A stretch of 64,000 nucleotides of DNA from Streptococcus sp. LQJ-218 (lineage in GTDB: Bacteria; Bacillota; Bacilli; Lactobacillales; Streptococcaceae): contig NZ_QQRU01000001.1 in assembly GCF_003428885.1 (NCBI RefSeq), positions 36,289 to 100,288 on the forward strand, given 5' to 3'. Below, in pieces: positions 1 to 9,517 of the stretch. The stretch's first letter is position 1. Every line of letters starts with the position of its first letter. Position numbers and translations under genes: made by a program. The notes under the pieces were generated by a model that searched no databases, was not told where the DNA came from, and saw only the letters and a list, made by a program, of their open reading frames with translations.

Positions 1-28
1 AAATAATCGCTCTAAGTAGCATTAAATA

Positions 29-62
29 AGGCTTTCCGAGTTTTCGGAGAGCCTGTTTTTTT
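29..62 (+). terminator. Rho-independent terminator of an upstream gene outside the window
   Basis: A 10-bp stem (one G-U pair) with a 6-nt loop is followed by a run of T. It would end transcription coming from left of the window. The rest of 63-198 is AT-rich and shows no gene. Confidence 0.75.
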
Positions 63-198
63 GTTTTGGTACCTATTTTTGTACCCAAATTTTAAAAACC
101 TATGTAAGAAGCGAACTTGTCGATTACTCTATTTTACAATGAAAAAATAGTTGAATGTAGAGCTTTTAGAGTCATGAAATTTATAAGAGAATAAGATA

Positions 199-227
199 TT
201 GTAAAAATTGCTAAGGTTTGATATTAT
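199..227 (+). promoter_or_regulatory. Predicted promoter of the 136-aa ORF
   Basis: The -35 TTGTAA (199-204) and -10 TATTAT (222-227) are spaced by 17 nt, and the -10 is preceded by TGA (extended -10 form). This is inferred from sequence only. Confidence 0.5.
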
Positions 228-276
228 AACGGTATCTAAGTAGGAAAACAGGAATATGGAAAGGATTTGAACCTAT

Positions 277-687
277 ATGAAAAAGTTTATCCCCATAATA
301 GTCTGTTCAATCTCTTTTCTTGTTCTATCTACTTGTGTTAGTAAGAAAAAATTGATTCTTCCTGAACCTGCGAGGATCTCTGTAATTTCTATGCAGAAAA
401 GTATCTCTGAAGATGTTAAAACTATAACCAAGAGAGAAGAAATCTCAAAGTTAATCAAGGAGATACAGAAACAGTCCAAATCTACAACTTTTGAGAGTTT
501 CAATGATCAACCGACAAATGTTAAAGATTACATCATTATCAAATTTACTCATCAGAATGAAGAAAAGGATAGTGTGGTCTATCTATATACTATGAAAGAA
601 AAACAGTATATTGAGCAACCTTATGTTGGTATTTGGGAGGTAAGTCCAGATATAGCTAATAGGATTGAAGAGGCTTATTCTAGTTGA
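277..687 (+). CDS. Hypothetical small lipoprotein-like secreted protein
   Basis: This 136-aa protein is not confidently recognised. The N-terminus has a short basic stretch (MKK), a hydrophobic segment at about residues 4-18, and a cysteine at about residue 20 in the context VLSTC. That resembles a lipobox, although Thr at -1 is atypical. The mature part is hydrophilic, begins with Leu-Pro-Glu-Pro-Ala and ends in a Tyr-rich stretch. The layout recalls the streptococcal DUF5301 type, but this is a weak match made by eye. A GGAAAGGA ribosome site lies about 11 nt before the ATG. The gene stands alone between a terminator and the LysR operon. A surface-exposed role is inferred from the signal only. 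Confidence 0.55.
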   Translation: MKKFIPIIVCSISFLVLSTCVSKKKLILPEPARISVISMQKSISEDVKTITKREEISKLIKEIQKQSKSTTFESFNDQPTNVKDYIIIKFTHQNEEKDSVVYLYTMKEKQYIEQPYVGIWEVSPDIANRIEEAYSS

Positions 688-695
688 TTTATAGA

Positions 696-727
696 ATACA
701 AGAAATCTTTAGAGAGTTTTCTTGTAT
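696..727 (+). terminator. Hairpin after the 136-aa ORF
   Basis: An inverted repeat of about 10 bp (ATACAAGAAA pairing with TTTTCTTGTAT) lies just after the stop codon. The T tract is weak, so termination is likely but not certain. The remainder, 728-906, shows no gene. Confidence 0.45.
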
Positions 728-906
728 CAAATTATTGGGAATCGAATTTGTATCAAATTACAAACGGTAAATCAACAAGATTTGCTGTTTTTTTGTTTGA
801 ACTAAAATGATGATTGTAAAAAGGTATCATTCTAATTCTTGGATTGGGATGTTAGAGTATTTATTGAAACTTTGGAAACTTGAAAAGTTCCTGACTTTTT
901 TCCTTT

Positions 907-934
907 TTGGAAAACTTCTAAAATATGGTATAAT
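907..934 (+). promoter_or_regulatory. Promoter of the LysR-lspA-rluD operon
   Basis: TTGGAA (907-912) and TATAAT (929-934) are spaced by 16 nt, with TGG directly before the -10 (extended -10). The first gene starts 29 nt downstream. Confidence 0.7.
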
Positions 935-962
935 GAAAAGATAAAGAAGTTGGGGGTAGAAG

Positions 963-1871
963 ATGAACATTCAACAATTACGCTATGTTGTGGCTATTGC
1001 GAATAGCGGTACATTCCGTGAAGCTGCTGAAAAGATGTATGTTAGTCAGCCGAGTCTGTCTATTTCTGTTCGTGATCTGGAAAAAGAGTTGGGCTTTAAG
1101 ATTTTCCGTCGAACCAGCTCAGGAACATTCTTGACTCGTCGTGGTATGGAATTCTATGAAAAAGCACAAGAATTGGTTAAAGGATTTGATATTTTTCAAA
1201 ATCAGTATGCTAATCCTGAAGAAGAAAAGGATGAATTTTCCATTGCTAGCCAGCACTATGACTTTTTGCCACCAACCATTACGGCCTTTTCAGAGCGCTA
1301 TCCTGATTATAAGAACTTCCGGATTTTTGAATTAACTACTGTTCAAATTTTAGACGAAGTAGCCCAAGGGCATAGTGAGATTGGGATTATCTACCTTAAC
1401 AATCAAAATAAAAAGGGGATTATGCAACGGGTTGAAAAGTTAGGCCTTGAGGTCATTGAATTGATTCCCTTTCATACCCATATTTATCTTCGTGAGGGGC
1501 ATCCTTTGGCTCAGAAAGAGGAATTGGTCATGGAGGATTTAGCTGATTTACCAACTGTTCGTTTTACTCAAGAGAAAGACGAGTACTTTTATTATTCAGA
1601 GAACTTTGTCGACACCAGCGCTAGCTCGCAGATGTTCAATGTGACAGACCGTGCTACCTTGAATGGTATTTTGGAGCGGACGGATGCCTATGCGACTGGA
1701 TCTGGATTTTTAGATAGTGACAGTGTTAATGGCATTACAGTTATTCGTCTCAAGGATAACCTAGATAATCGCATGGTCTATGTTAAACGTGAAGAAGTAG
1801 AGCTTAGTCAAGCTGGGACTCTCTTCGTAGAAGTCATGCAAGAATATTTTGATCAAAAGAGGAAATCATGA
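963..1871 (+). CDS. LysR-family transcriptional regulator (CpsY/MetR-like)
   Basis: A 302-aa LysR-type regulator. Residues 1-60 form the winged helix-turn-helix, including the characteristic [13 protein letters not shown] recognition region. Residues from about 90 to 295 are the periplasmic-binding-protein-like effector domain. Length fits the family (about 300 aa). It resembles streptococcal CpsY/MtaR-type regulators linked to methionine and surface traits, but the effector cannot be read from sequence. The stop overlaps the lspA start by 4 nt (ATGA), so it is co-transcribed with lspA and rluD, although nothing suggests it regulates them specifically. A GGGGGTAG ribosome site precedes the ATG. 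Confidence 0.9.
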   Translation: MNIQQLRYVVAIANSGTFREAAEKMYVSQPSLSISVRDLEKELGFKIFRRTSSGTFLTRRGMEFYEKAQELVKGFDIFQNQYANPEEEKDEFSIASQHYDFLPPTITAFSERYPDYKNFRIFELTTVQILDEVAQGHSEIGIIYLNNQNKKGIMQRVEKLGLEVIELIPFHTHIYLREGHPLAQKEELVMEDLADLPTVRFTQEKDEYFYYSENFVDTSASSQMFNVTDRATLNGILERTDAYATGSGFLDSDSVNGITVIRLKDNLDNRMVYVKREEVELSQAGTLFVEVMQEYFDQKRKS

Positions 1872-2329
1872 AAAAAAGAGGAATAGTAGCAGTCATTATA
1901 CTGCTTTTGATTGGGTTGGATCAGTTGGTCAAATCCTATATCGTCCAGCAGATTCCACTGGGTGAAGTGCGCTCTTGGATTCCCAATCTCGTTAGCTTGA
2001 CCTACCTGCAAAATAGAGGGGCAGCCTTTTCTATCTTACAAGATCAGCAGTTGTTATTCGCTGTCATTACTCTGGTTGTCGTGGTAGGTGCCATTTGGTA
2101 TCTGCATAAACACATGAAGGACTCATTCTGGATGGTCTTGGGTTTGACCTTGATTATCGCAGGTGGTCTTGGAAACTTTATTGATAGGGTGAGTCAGGGC
2201 TTTGTTGTGGATATGTTTCACGTGGACTTTATCAATTTTGCAATTTTCAATGTGGCAGATAGCTATCTGACGGTTGGAGTGATTATTTTATTGATTGCAA
2301 TGCTAAAAGAGGAAATAAATGGAAATTAA
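1868..2329 (+). CDS. lspA: Lipoprotein signal peptidase (signal peptidase II)
   Basis: This 153-aa integral membrane aspartic protease cleaves the signal peptide of prolipoproteins at the lipobox after diacylglyceryl transfer. Four hydrophobic segments are visible (about residues 6-23, 60-80, 90-108, 128-148). The two catalytic aspartates lie in NFIDR (about residue 105) and NVADSY (about residue 130), and the conserved NRGAAF is also present. Length fits the family. It overlaps the LysR gene by 4 nt and rluD by 11 nt, indicating translational coupling. PrsA, encoded at 40093, is a likely substrate. Confidence 0.97.
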   Translation: MKKRGIVAVIILLLIGLDQLVKSYIVQQIPLGEVRSWIPNLVSLTYLQNRGAAFSILQDQQLLFAVITLVVVVGAIWYLHKHMKDSFWMVLGLTLIIAGGLGNFIDRVSQGFVVDMFHVDFINFAIFNVADSYLTVGVIILLIAMLKEEINGN

Positions 2330-3209
2330 AATTGAAACTGGTGGACTACGTTTAGATAAGACTTTGTCCGATTTGACAGAATTATCACGCAGTCTTGCGA
2401 ATGAACAAATTAAATCAGGACAGGTTTTGGTCAATGGCCAAGTCAAGAAAGCTAAATACACGGTCCAAGAGGGCGATGTCGTCACTTACCATGTGCCAGA
2501 ACCAGAGGTTTTAGAGTATGTGGCTGAGAATCTTCCACTAGAAATCATTTATCAAGATGAGGATGTGGCTGTTGTTAATAAGCCTCAGGGGATGGTGGTG
2601 CATCCGAGTGCTGGTCATACCAGCGGAACTCTGGTAAATGCCCTCATGTACCATATCAAGGATCTGTCAGGTATCAATGGGGTTCTGCGTCCAGGAATTG
2701 TTCACCGTATTGATAAGGATACGTCAGGTCTTCTCATGATTGCTAAAAATGATGAGGCGCATCTAGCACTTGCCCAAGAACTCAAGGATAAAAAGTCTCT
2801 CCGCAAATATTGGGCCATTGTTCATGGAAATCTTCCAAATGATCGCGGTGTAATTGAAGCACCGATTGGTCGTAGTGAAAAAGACCGCAAGAAACAGGCT
2901 GTGACTGCTAAAGGGAAGCCTGCAGTGACCCGTTTCCACGTTTTGGAACGCTTTGGTGATTATAGTTTACTAGAGTTGCAACTAGAGACAGGCCGCACCC
3001 ATCAAATTCGTGTTCACATGGCCTATATTGGCCATCCAGTCGCTGGTGATGAGGTCTATGGTCCACGTAAAACACTGAAAGGGCATGGACAATTTCTTCA
3101 TGCCAAGACTTTAGGATTTACTCATCCAAGAACAGGTGAGACCATGGAATTTACAGCAGATACCCCAGAGATTTTTAAGGAAACATTGGAGAGATTGAGA
3201 AAGAATTAG
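2319..3209 (+). CDS. rluD: 23S rRNA pseudouridine synthase, RluD family
   Basis: A 296-aa pseudouridine synthase. An S4-like RNA-binding domain occupies about residues 12-75. The RluA/RluD catalytic motif [11 protein letters not shown] lies near residue 128, with Asp about 131 as nucleophile. The downstream RTHQIRVH motif is conserved. By family it isomerises uridines in helix 69 of 23S rRNA, but the exact positions used in streptococci are inferred. The start overlaps the end of lspA and is preceded by AAAGAGGA. In S. pneumoniae the choline-binding esterase gene cbpE follows rluD; here proB follows directly. Confidence 0.92.
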   Translation: MEIKIETGGLRLDKTLSDLTELSRSLANEQIKSGQVLVNGQVKKAKYTVQEGDVVTYHVPEPEVLEYVAENLPLEIIYQDEDVAVVNKPQGMVVHPSAGHTSGTLVNALMYHIKDLSGINGVLRPGIVHRIDKDTSGLLMIAKNDEAHLALAQELKDKKSLRKYWAIVHGNLPNDRGVIEAPIGRSEKDRKKQAVTAKGKPAVTRFHVLERFGDYSLLELQLETGRTHQIRVHMAYIGHPVAGDEVYGPRKTLKGHGQFLHAKTLGFTHPRTGETMEFTADTPEIFKETLERLRKN

Positions 3210-3216
3210 ATTTGAT

Positions 3217-3248
3217 AAAAGGTTGAGATAGCTTGTCTCAACCTTTTT
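3217..3248 (+). terminator. Terminator of the LysR-lspA-rluD operon
   Basis: The inverted repeat AAAGGTTGAGA ... TCTCAACCTTT with a 7-nt loop runs into a T tract just after the rluD stop. Confidence 0.9.
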
Positions 3249-3280
3249 CCTATCAACTCTTTTCTATTTCCTGCCATTCA

Positions 3281-3289
3281 TGTTATAAT
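3281..3289 (+). promoter_or_regulatory. Extended -10 promoter of proBA-proC
   Basis: TGT followed by TATAAT (3284-3289). No convincing -35 is visible. Transcription would begin near 3297, so an in-frame ATG at 3298 would be essentially leaderless. The ATG at 3319 with its GGAG is the better start. Confidence 0.65.
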
Positions 3290-3318
3290 GGATAAATATG
3301 AAGAATCGGAGTGAGAAT

Positions 3319-4428
3319 ATGAAAAACAAACGAATTGTTTTTAAAGTGGGAACTTCTTCTCTGACAAATGAGGATGGAAGTTTATCACGTAGTAAAGTAA
3401 AAGCTATCACCCAACAGTTGGCCATGTTGCACGAGGCTGGTCATGAATTGATTTTGGTGTCTTCTGGGGCTGTTGCAGCTGGTTTTGGAGCCTTAGGATT
3501 TAAAAAGCGTCCGACTAAGATTGCTGATAAACAGGCTTCAGCTGCTGTTGGTCAAGGTTTACTCTTGGAAGAATACACGACCAACCTTCTCTTGCGTCAA
3601 ATCGTTTCTGCACAGATTTTGTTGACCCAGGATGACTTTGTGGATAAGCGTCGTTATAAAAATGCGCATCAGGCTTTGTCAGTTTTACTTAGCCGTGGGG
3701 CAATTCCTATCATCAACGAGAATGATAGTGTCGTCATTGATGAGCTCAAGGTTGGGGACAATGATACTCTGAGTGCCCAGGTAGCGGCCATGGTCCAAGC
3801 AAACCTTTTGGTTCTCTTAACAGATGTAGACGGTCTTTATACGGGTAATCCTAACTCGGATCCAAAAGCTAAACGCTTGGAGCGAATCGAGACCATCAAT
3901 CGTGAGATTATTGATATGGCCGGTGGAGCAGGTTCTTCAAACGGAACTGGGGGTATGTTAACCAAAATCAAAGCAGCGACTATTGCGACGGAATCAGGAG
4001 TTCCTGTTTATATCTGCTCATCCTTGAAGGCAGATGCCATGATTGAAGCAGCGGAGGAGACCAAGGATGGTTCCTACTTTGTTGCCCAAGAGAAGGGACT
4101 TCGTACCCAGAAACAATGGCTGGCCTTCTATGCTCAAAGTCAGGGAACGATTTGGGTAGATAAAGGGGCTGCAGATGCTCTCTCTCAACATGGAAAGAGC
4201 CTCCTTTTATCTGGTGTCGTTGACGCAGAAGGAGCCTTTTCTTACGGTGATATCGTGACAGTATTTAACAAGGAAAGCGGAAAATCACTTGGAAAGGGAC
4301 GTGTGCAATTTGGAGCATCTGCTTTGGAGGATATGTTGCGTTCTCAAAAAGCCAAGGGTGTCTTGATTCACCGCGATGACTGGATTTCCATTACTCCTGA
4401 AATCCAACTACTCTTTACAGAATTTTAG
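3319..4428 (+). CDS. proB: Glutamate 5-kinase
   Basis: This enzyme phosphorylates L-glutamate to glutamyl-5-phosphate, the first and feedback-controlled step of proline synthesis. It is 369 aa, the usual length. An amino acid kinase fold occupies about residues 5-255, with the KVGTSSLT start, the SSGAVAAG loop and [10 protein letters not shown]-terminal PUA domain follows from about residue 275. The start at 3319 is chosen because it has a GGAG ribosome site 8 nt upstream; an in-frame ATG at 3298 would add 7 residues but lies about 8 nt after the -10 box. proA follows after 9 nt. Confidence 0.95.
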   Translation: MKNKRIVFKVGTSSLTNEDGSLSRSKVKAITQQLAMLHEAGHELILVSSGAVAAGFGALGFKKRPTKIADKQASAAVGQGLLLEEYTTNLLLRQIVSAQILLTQDDFVDKRRYKNAHQALSVLLSRGAIPIINENDSVVIDELKVGDNDTLSAQVAAMVQANLLVLLTDVDGLYTGNPNSDPKAKRLERIETINREIIDMAGGAGSSNGTGGMLTKIKAATIATESGVPVYICSSLKADAMIEAAEETKDGSYFVAQEKGLRTQKQWLAFYAQSQGTIWVDKGAADALSQHGKSLLLSGVVDAEGAFSYGDIVTVFNKESGKSLGKGRVQFGASALEDMLRSQKAKGVLIHRDDWISITPEIQLLFTEF

Positions 4429-4437
4429 AGGTAAACT

Positions 4438-5700
4438 ATGGTAAGTACACAAGAACAATTTGAACAGGTACAGGCTGTTAAAAAATCGATCAATACAGCT
4501 AGTGAAGAGGTAAAAAACCAAGCCTTGTTAGCCATGGCTGATCACTTATTAGTAGCTACTGAGGAGATTTTAGCAGCCAATGCCCTCGATATGGAAGCCG
4601 CTAAAGGTAAAATCTCAGATGTAATGCTGGATCGTCTTTATTTGGATGCAAGTCGTATAGAAGCGATGGCAACTGGGATTCGTGAAGTGGTTGCCTTACC
4701 AGATCCAATCGGTGAAGTTTTAGAAACCAATCAGCTTGAAAATGGTTTGGTCATCACCAAGAAACGTGTGGCTATGGGTGTTATCGGTATTATCTATGAA
4801 AGCCGTCCAAATGTGACGTCTGACGCGGCTGCTTTGGCTCTCAAGAGTGGAAATGCGGTTGTTCTTCGTAGTGGAAAGGACGCCTATCAAACAGCCCATG
4901 CTATTGTCACAGCCCTGAAGAAGGGCTTGGAGACCACGACCATTCATCCAGATGTGATTCAACTGGTGGAAGATACTAGCCGTGAAAGTAGTTATGCTAT
5001 GATGAAGGCCAAGGGTTATCTAGATCTTCTTATTCCACGAGGGGGTGCTGGTTTGATCAATGCGGTGGTTGAAAATGCTATTGTACCTGTCATCGAAACA
5101 GGGACTGGGATTGTTCATGTTTATGTCGATAAGGACGCAGATGAAGATAAGGCTTTATCTATCATCAACAATGCTAAAACCAGTCGTCCTTCTGTCTGTA
5201 ATGCCATGGAGGTTCTGCTGATTCATGAAGACAAGGCAGCAAACTTCCTTCCTCGCTTGGAGCAAGTGCTGGTTGCCGATCGAAAAGAAGCTGGGTTGGA
5301 ACCAATTCAATTCCGCTTGGATAGCCAAGCAAGTCAGTTTGTTTCAGGTCAAGCAGCTGAGGCCCAAGATTTTGATACTGAGTTTTTGGACTATGTCCTA
5401 GCTGTTAAAGTTGTGAGCAGTTTAGAAGAAGCGGTTGCGCATATTGAATCCCATAGTACTCATCATTCGGATGCCATTGTGACGGAAAACGCTGAAGCTG
5501 CAGCTTACTTTACAGATCAAGTGGACTCTGCAGCAGTCTATGTCAATGCTTCAACTCGTTTCACCGATGGTGGCCAATTTGGTCTTGGCTGTGAAATGGG
5601 GATTTCTACTCAGAAACTGCATGCGCGTGGTCCAATGGGCTTGAAGGAATTGACCAGCTACAAATATGTGGTTACTGGGAATGGACAGATAAGGGAGTAA
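4438..5700 (+). CDS. proA: Gamma-glutamyl phosphate reductase
   Basis: This cytosolic enzyme reduces glutamyl-5-phosphate with NADPH to glutamate-5-semialdehyde, which cyclises to pyrroline-5-carboxylate. It is 420 aa and belongs to the aldehyde dehydrogenase superfamily. Visible marks are the [12 protein letters not shown] segment, the RGGAGLI region and the nucleophilic cysteine in [10 protein letters not shown] at about residue 253. It lies 9 nt after proB and 3 nt before proC, so all three proline enzymes form one operon. Confidence 0.96.
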   Translation: MVSTQEQFEQVQAVKKSINTASEEVKNQALLAMADHLLVATEEILAANALDMEAAKGKISDVMLDRLYLDASRIEAMATGIREVVALPDPIGEVLETNQLENGLVITKKRVAMGVIGIIYESRPNVTSDAAALALKSGNAVVLRSGKDAYQTAHAIVTALKKGLETTTIHPDVIQLVEDTSRESSYAMMKAKGYLDLLIPRGGAGLINAVVENAIVPVIETGTGIVHVYVDKDADEDKALSIINNAKTSRPSVCNAMEVLLIHEDKAANFLPRLEQVLVADRKEAGLEPIQFRLDSQASQFVSGQAAEAQDFDTEFLDYVLAVKVVSSLEEAVAHIESHSTHHSDAIVTENAEAAAYFTDQVDSAAVYVNASTRFTDGGQFGLGCEMGISTQKLHARGPMGLKELTSYKYVVTGNGQIRE

Positions 5701-5703
5701 GAG

Positions 5704-6501
5704 ATGAAGATTGGATTTATCGGCTTGGGGAATATGGGTTCCAGCTTGGCTAAGGCTGTCTTACAAGCAAAAACGAGTCATCAGATTCTCCTTGCCAACC
5801 GTAGTCAAGCTAAGGTGGAGGCTTTTATTGCTAATTATGGTGGTCTGGCTTCTAGCAATGACGAAATCTTTGCAGAAGCAGATGTGATTTTTCTAGGTGT
5901 TAAGCCAGCTCAGTTCTCAGACTTGCTTACTCAATATCAGACCATTCTTGAAAAACGAGAGAGTCTTCTTTTGATTTCGATGGCAGCTGGATTAACTTTA
6001 GAAAAACTAGCGAGTCTTATCCCAAGTCAGCACCGAATTATTCGCATCATGCCTAATACACCTGTTGCTATTGGGCAAGGGGTGATTAGCTATGCCTTGT
6101 CTGCAAACAGTCATCCAGAAGACAATGACCTTTTTTGTCAACTGTTAGCCAAGGCTGGCCAGTTAGTTGAAATAAGTGATGGTTTAATCGATGCTGCGAC
6201 AGGGCTTGCAGGTTGTGGCCCTGCCTTTGTCTATCTTTTTATCGAAGCCTTGGCAGATGCAGGAGTTCAGACAGGATTGCCAAGAGAAATGGCTCTGAAA
6301 ATGGCAGCTCAAACAGTAGTTGGTGCAGGTCAAATGGTACTAGAAAGTCAGCAACATCCTGGAGTCTTGAAAGACCAAGTATGTAGCCCAGGTGGTTCGA
6401 CTATCGCTGGTGTAGCAAGTCTAGAAGAACATGCTTTTAGAGGAACCGTTATGGACGCTGTCAACCAAGCCTACAAACGAACTCAAGAATTAGGCAAATA
6501 A
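5704..6501 (+). CDS. proC: Pyrroline-5-carboxylate reductase
   Basis: This enzyme catalyses the last step of proline synthesis, NAD(P)H-dependent reduction of pyrroline-5-carboxylate. It is 265 aa. The Rossmann fold starts at once (GFIGLGNMGSSLA). The C-terminal dimerisation half carries the family signature around VCSPGGSTIAGV near residue 224. It is the last gene of the proBAC operon and is followed by a terminator. Confidence 0.96.
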   Translation: MKIGFIGLGNMGSSLAKAVLQAKTSHQILLANRSQAKVEAFIANYGGLASSNDEIFAEADVIFLGVKPAQFSDLLTQYQTILEKRESLLLISMAAGLTLEKLASLIPSQHRIIRIMPNTPVAIGQGVISYALSANSHPEDNDLFCQLLAKAGQLVEISDGLIDAATGLAGCGPAFVYLFIEALADAGVQTGLPREMALKMAAQTVVGAGQMVLESQQHPGVLKDQVCSPGGSTIAGVASLEEHAFRGTVMDAVNQAYKRTQELGK

Positions 6502-6534
6502 GAGGTGAGTGTTAAAACTCAACCTCTTTTTTAT
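6501..6534 (+). terminator. Terminator of proBAC
   Basis: GAGGT ... ACCTC arms with an inner GAGT/ACTC pair are followed by six T; the stem begins at the proC stop codon. Confidence 0.8.
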
Positions 6535-6560
6535 TACAAAGAGTGAAATGAAAAAAGCTT

Positions 6561-6589
6561 TTCACAAATCCCTATTTTTTTGATAGAAT
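6561..6589 (+). promoter_or_regulatory. Promoter of tmk-holB-yabA-rsmI
   Basis: TTCACA (6561-6566) and TAGAAT (6584-6589) are spaced by 17 nt, with TGA before the -10. Confidence 0.65.
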
Positions 6590-6619
6590 AGAAGAGAGAA
6601 AAATAGAAATGAGTCAGAC

Positions 6620-7258
6620 ATGTCAAAAGGATTTTTAGTCTCTCTTGAGGGACCAGAGGGAGCGGGAAAGACAAGCGTTCTTGAAGCCCTAATCCCTATA
6701 TTAGAGGATAGGGGAATAGAAGTTTTAAGCACCCGTGAACCAGGCGGGGTTTTGATTGGAGAAAAGATTCGTGAAGTGATTCTAGATCCTAGTCATACTG
6801 AAATGGACCCTAAGACGGAGCTTCTCCTCTATATTGCCAGTCGCAGGCAGCACTTGGTGGAAAAAGTTCTTCCTGCACTTGAAGCTGGAAAACTAGTTAT
6901 TATGGACCGCTTCATCGATAGTTCCGTTGCCTATCAGGGATTTGGTCGTGGCTTGGATATTGACGCCATTGATTGGCTCAATCACTTTGCGACAGATGAC
7001 CTTAAACCTGATTTGACACTCTATTTTGACATCGAGGTGGAAGAAGGCCTAGCTCGCATTGCTGCTAATAGCAATCGCGAGGTCAATCGTTTGGACTTGG
7101 AAGGGTTGGACTTGCATAAAAAAGTCCGTCAAGGTTACCTTTCTCTCCTTGACAAAGAAGGAAGTCGTATTGTCAAGATTGATGCTAGTTTTCCTTTGGA
7201 GCAGGTGGTGGAAACTACCAAGGCTGTCTTGTTTGATAGAATGAGATTAGCTAAATGA
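6620..7258 (+). CDS. tmk: Thymidylate kinase
   Basis: This kinase phosphorylates dTMP to dTDP for DNA synthesis. It is 212 aa. The P-loop GPEGAGKTS lies at residues 11-19, the DR(F/Y) motif is in [12 protein letters not shown] (about residue 94), and a lid region follows at about residues 140-160. Length is normal. It is the first gene of a four-gene operon and overlaps holB by 4 nt. The pairing of dTMP kinase with the clamp-loader subunit is common in Firmicutes. Confidence 0.96.
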   Translation: MSKGFLVSLEGPEGAGKTSVLEALIPILEDRGIEVLSTREPGGVLIGEKIREVILDPSHTEMDPKTELLLYIASRRQHLVEKVLPALEAGKLVIMDRFIDSSVAYQGFGRGLDIDAIDWLNHFATDDLKPDLTLYFDIEVEEGLARIAANSNREVNRLDLEGLDLHKKVRQGYLSLLDKEGSRIVKIDASFPLEQVVETTKAVLFDRMRLAK

Positions 7259-8145
7259 AACAAGATCAACTAAAGGCTTGGCAACCAGTCCAGTTTGATC
7301 GCTTTGTCCGTATCCTAGAACAAGATCAACTCAATCACGCCTATCTCTTTTCAGGTTTCTTTGGGAGCTTGGAAATGGCGCAATTTTTGGCTAAGAGCCT
7401 CTTTTGTACAGATAAAGTAGGTGTTTTACCATGTGAGAAATGCCGAAATTGCAAGCTGATTGAACAGGAAGAGTTTCCCGATATCACTTTGATTAAGCCA
7501 GTCAATCAGATCATCAAGACAGAACGGATTCGAGAATTGGTGGGTCAGTTTTCCCAAGCAGGGATTGAAAACCAGCAACAGGTCTTTATTATCGATCAAG
7601 CTGAGAAAATGCATCCCAACGCAGCTAACTCTCTGCTTAAAGTCATCGAAGAACCCCAGAGTGAAGTTTACATTTTCTTATTGACCAGCGATGAGGAAAA
7701 GATTTTACCGACCATCCGTAGTAGGACTCAGGTCTTCCACTTTAAAAAGCAAGAAGAGAAGCTTATCTTGCTCTTAGAACAAATGGGACTGGTTAAGAAA
7801 AAAGCGACTCTTTTAGCTCAGTTTGCCCAATCGCGCGCTGAAGCAGAAAAGTTAGCCAATCAGGCAAGTTTTTGGACCTTGGTCGATGAAAGTGAACGAC
7901 TGCTGACTTGGTTAGTAGCTAAGAAAAAAGAAAGTTATTTGCAAGTTGCTAAACTAGCTAGCTTGGCAGATGATAAGGAAAAACAAGATCAGGTTTTGCG
8001 GATTCTTGAAGTCCTCTGTGGGCAGGATCTCTTGCAAGCAAGAGCTCGGGTGATTTTACAAGATTTACTAGAAGCAAGAAAAATGTGGCAGGCTAATGTC
8101 AGCTTTCAAAATGCCATGGATTATCTGGTTTTGAAAGAAATATAA
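7255..8145 (+). CDS. holB: DNA polymerase III subunit delta prime
   Basis: This clamp-loader subunit (296 aa) helps load the sliding clamp onto primed DNA. A zinc-binding cysteine cluster is visible at about residues 51-66 (C..., CEKCRNC). The SRC-like arginine-finger region is altered to IRSRTQ near residue 157. No canonical Walker A lysine loop is present, as expected for delta prime. The start overlaps the tmk stop, and yabA follows, which acts on the same replication machinery. Confidence 0.92.
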   Translation: MKQDQLKAWQPVQFDRFVRILEQDQLNHAYLFSGFFGSLEMAQFLAKSLFCTDKVGVLPCEKCRNCKLIEQEEFPDITLIKPVNQIIKTERIRELVGQFSQAGIENQQQVFIIDQAEKMHPNAANSLLKVIEEPQSEVYIFLLTSDEEKILPTIRSRTQVFHFKKQEEKLILLLEQMGLVKKKATLLAQFAQSRAEAEKLANQASFWTLVDESERLLTWLVAKKKESYLQVAKLASLADDKEKQDQVLRILEVLCGQDLLQARARVILQDLLEARKMWQANVSFQNAMDYLVLKEI

Positions 8146-8184
8146 ACTCAAAAATGAATGATAAAGAAAGGAAAGGGCTGTTTT

Positions 8185-8502
8185 ATGGACAAAAAAGAAT
8201 TATTTGACGCGCTGGATGATTTTTCCCAACAGTTATTGGTAACCTTAGCCGATGTGGAAGCCATCAAGAAAAATCTCAAGAGTCTAGTAGAAGAAAATAC
8301 AGCTCTTCGCTTGGAAAATAGTAAGTTGCGCGAACGCTTGGGTGAGGTGGAAGCAGGTGCTCCCGTCAAGACTAAGCATGTTCGTGAAAGTATTCGTCGC
8401 ATTTACCGTGATGGATTTCACGTTTGTAATGATTTTTATGGACAACGTCGAGAGCAAGACGAGGAATGTATGTTCTGTGACGAGTTGTTATACAGGGAGT
8501 AG
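8185..8502 (+). CDS. yabA: Replication initiation control protein YabA
   Basis: In B. subtilis YabA binds DnaA and the clamp DnaN to limit re-initiation. This protein is 105 aa: an N-terminal leucine-zipper coiled coil (about residues 5-55) and a C-terminal zinc cluster made by His-Val-Cys near residue 84 and CMFC near residue 97. The start at 8185 matches the family N-terminus [13 protein letters not shown]. An upstream in-frame ATG at 8158 has no ribosome site and would add nine residues. It lies between holB and rsmI, the conserved Firmicutes order. Confidence 0.93.
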   Translation: MDKKELFDALDDFSQQLLVTLADVEAIKKNLKSLVEENTALRLENSKLRERLGEVEAGAPVKTKHVRESIRRIYRDGFHVCNDFYGQRREQDEECMFCDELLYRE

Positions 8503-8504
8503 GC

Positions 8505-9383
8505 ATGCAAATTCAAAAAAGTTTTAAGGGGCAGTCTCCCTATGGCAAGCTGTACCTAGTAGCAACGCCGATTGGCAATCTAGATGATATGACATTGCGA
8601 GCTATTCAGACCTTGAAAGAAGTAGACTGGATTGCTGCTGAAGATACTCGTAATACTGGGCTTCTTCTCAAGCATTTTGACATTTCTACCAAGCAGATTA
8701 GTTTTCATGAGCACAATGCCAAGGAAAAGATTCCTGATTTGATTGGTTTCCTGAAAGCAGGGCAAAGTATTGCTCAGGTTTCTGATGCGGGTCTGCCGAG
8801 CATCTCAGACCCTGGTCATGATTTGGTTAAGGCGGCGATTGAGGAAGAAATTGCCGTTGTCACAATTCCAGGTGCTTCTGCAGGGATTTCTGCCTTGATT
8901 GCCAGTGGCCTAGCGCCACAGCCACATATCTTTTACGGCTTTTTACCAAGAAAATCAGGCCAGCAAAAGCAATTTTTTGACTTGAAAAAAGATTATCCTG
9001 AGACTCAAATTTTCTATGAATCACCTCACCGTGTGGCAGATACGTTAGAAAATATGCTAGATGTCTATGGTGACCGTCCAGTAGTTCTAGTTCGAGAATT
9101 GACTAAGATTTATGAAGAATACCAACGAGGAAAAATCTCAGAGTTACTGGAAAGCATCTCTGAAACACCACTCAAGGGCGAATGTCTTCTCATCGTTGAA
9201 GGTGCCAGTCAGGATGTGGAAGAAAAAGATGAGGAAGACTTGTTTCTAGAAATCCAAGCCCGCATCCAGCAAGGCATGAAGAAAAATCAAGCCATCAAGG
9301 AAGTTGCTAAGTTTTACCAGTGGAATAAAAGCCAGCTCTACGCTGCCTACCATGATTGGGAAGAACATCAAGAAAACAACTAA
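8505..9383 (+). CDS. rsmI: 16S rRNA (cytidine-1402-2'-O)-methyltransferase
   Basis: This SAM-dependent enzyme 2'-O-methylates C1402 in the decoding centre of 16S rRNA. It is 292 aa, of the tetrapyrrole-methylase fold. Visible are LYLVATPIGNLDDMTLRA at about residue 11, AEDTRNT at about residue 46 and the SDAGLPSISDPG loop near residue 93. The gene starts 2 nt after the yabA stop and ends the operon. Confidence 0.94.
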   Translation: MQIQKSFKGQSPYGKLYLVATPIGNLDDMTLRAIQTLKEVDWIAAEDTRNTGLLLKHFDISTKQISFHEHNAKEKIPDLIGFLKAGQSIAQVSDAGLPSISDPGHDLVKAAIEEEIAVVTIPGASAGISALIASGLAPQPHIFYGFLPRKSGQQKQFFDLKKDYPETQIFYESPHRVADTLENMLDVYGDRPVVLVRELTKIYEEYQRGKISELLESISETPLKGECLLIVEGASQDVEEKDEEDLFLEIQARIQQGMKKNQAIKEVAKFYQWNKSQLYAAYHDWEEHQENN

Positions 9384-9386
9384 ACA

Positions 9387-9414
9387 GGGAAGTTTGCCTT
9401 CTTCCCTTTTTTTG
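9387..9414 (+). terminator. Terminator of tmk-rsmI operon
   Basis: GGGAAG ... CTTCCC with an 8-nt loop and seven T. Confidence 0.9.
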
Positions 9415-9422
9415 TTATACTA
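9414..9422 (+). promoter_or_regulatory. Extended -10 promoter of trmFO
   Basis: TGT followed by TATACT (9417-9422), placed right at the end of the upstream terminator's T tract. Confidence 0.55.
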
Positions 9423-9517
9423 GTAGAAGAAAAAATTAGAAAGATTTGTGGGTGTCAAATAGTCTAGTAGCTTATTTTGATATGGACTTAGGTCCCACCC
9501 AAAGAGGTATTAGTGTC

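Noticed and set aside
3298..3318. Longer proB starting at 3298
   Set aside because: The ATG lies at the expected transcript start without a ribosome site; the ATG at 3319 has GGAG and gives the family length.
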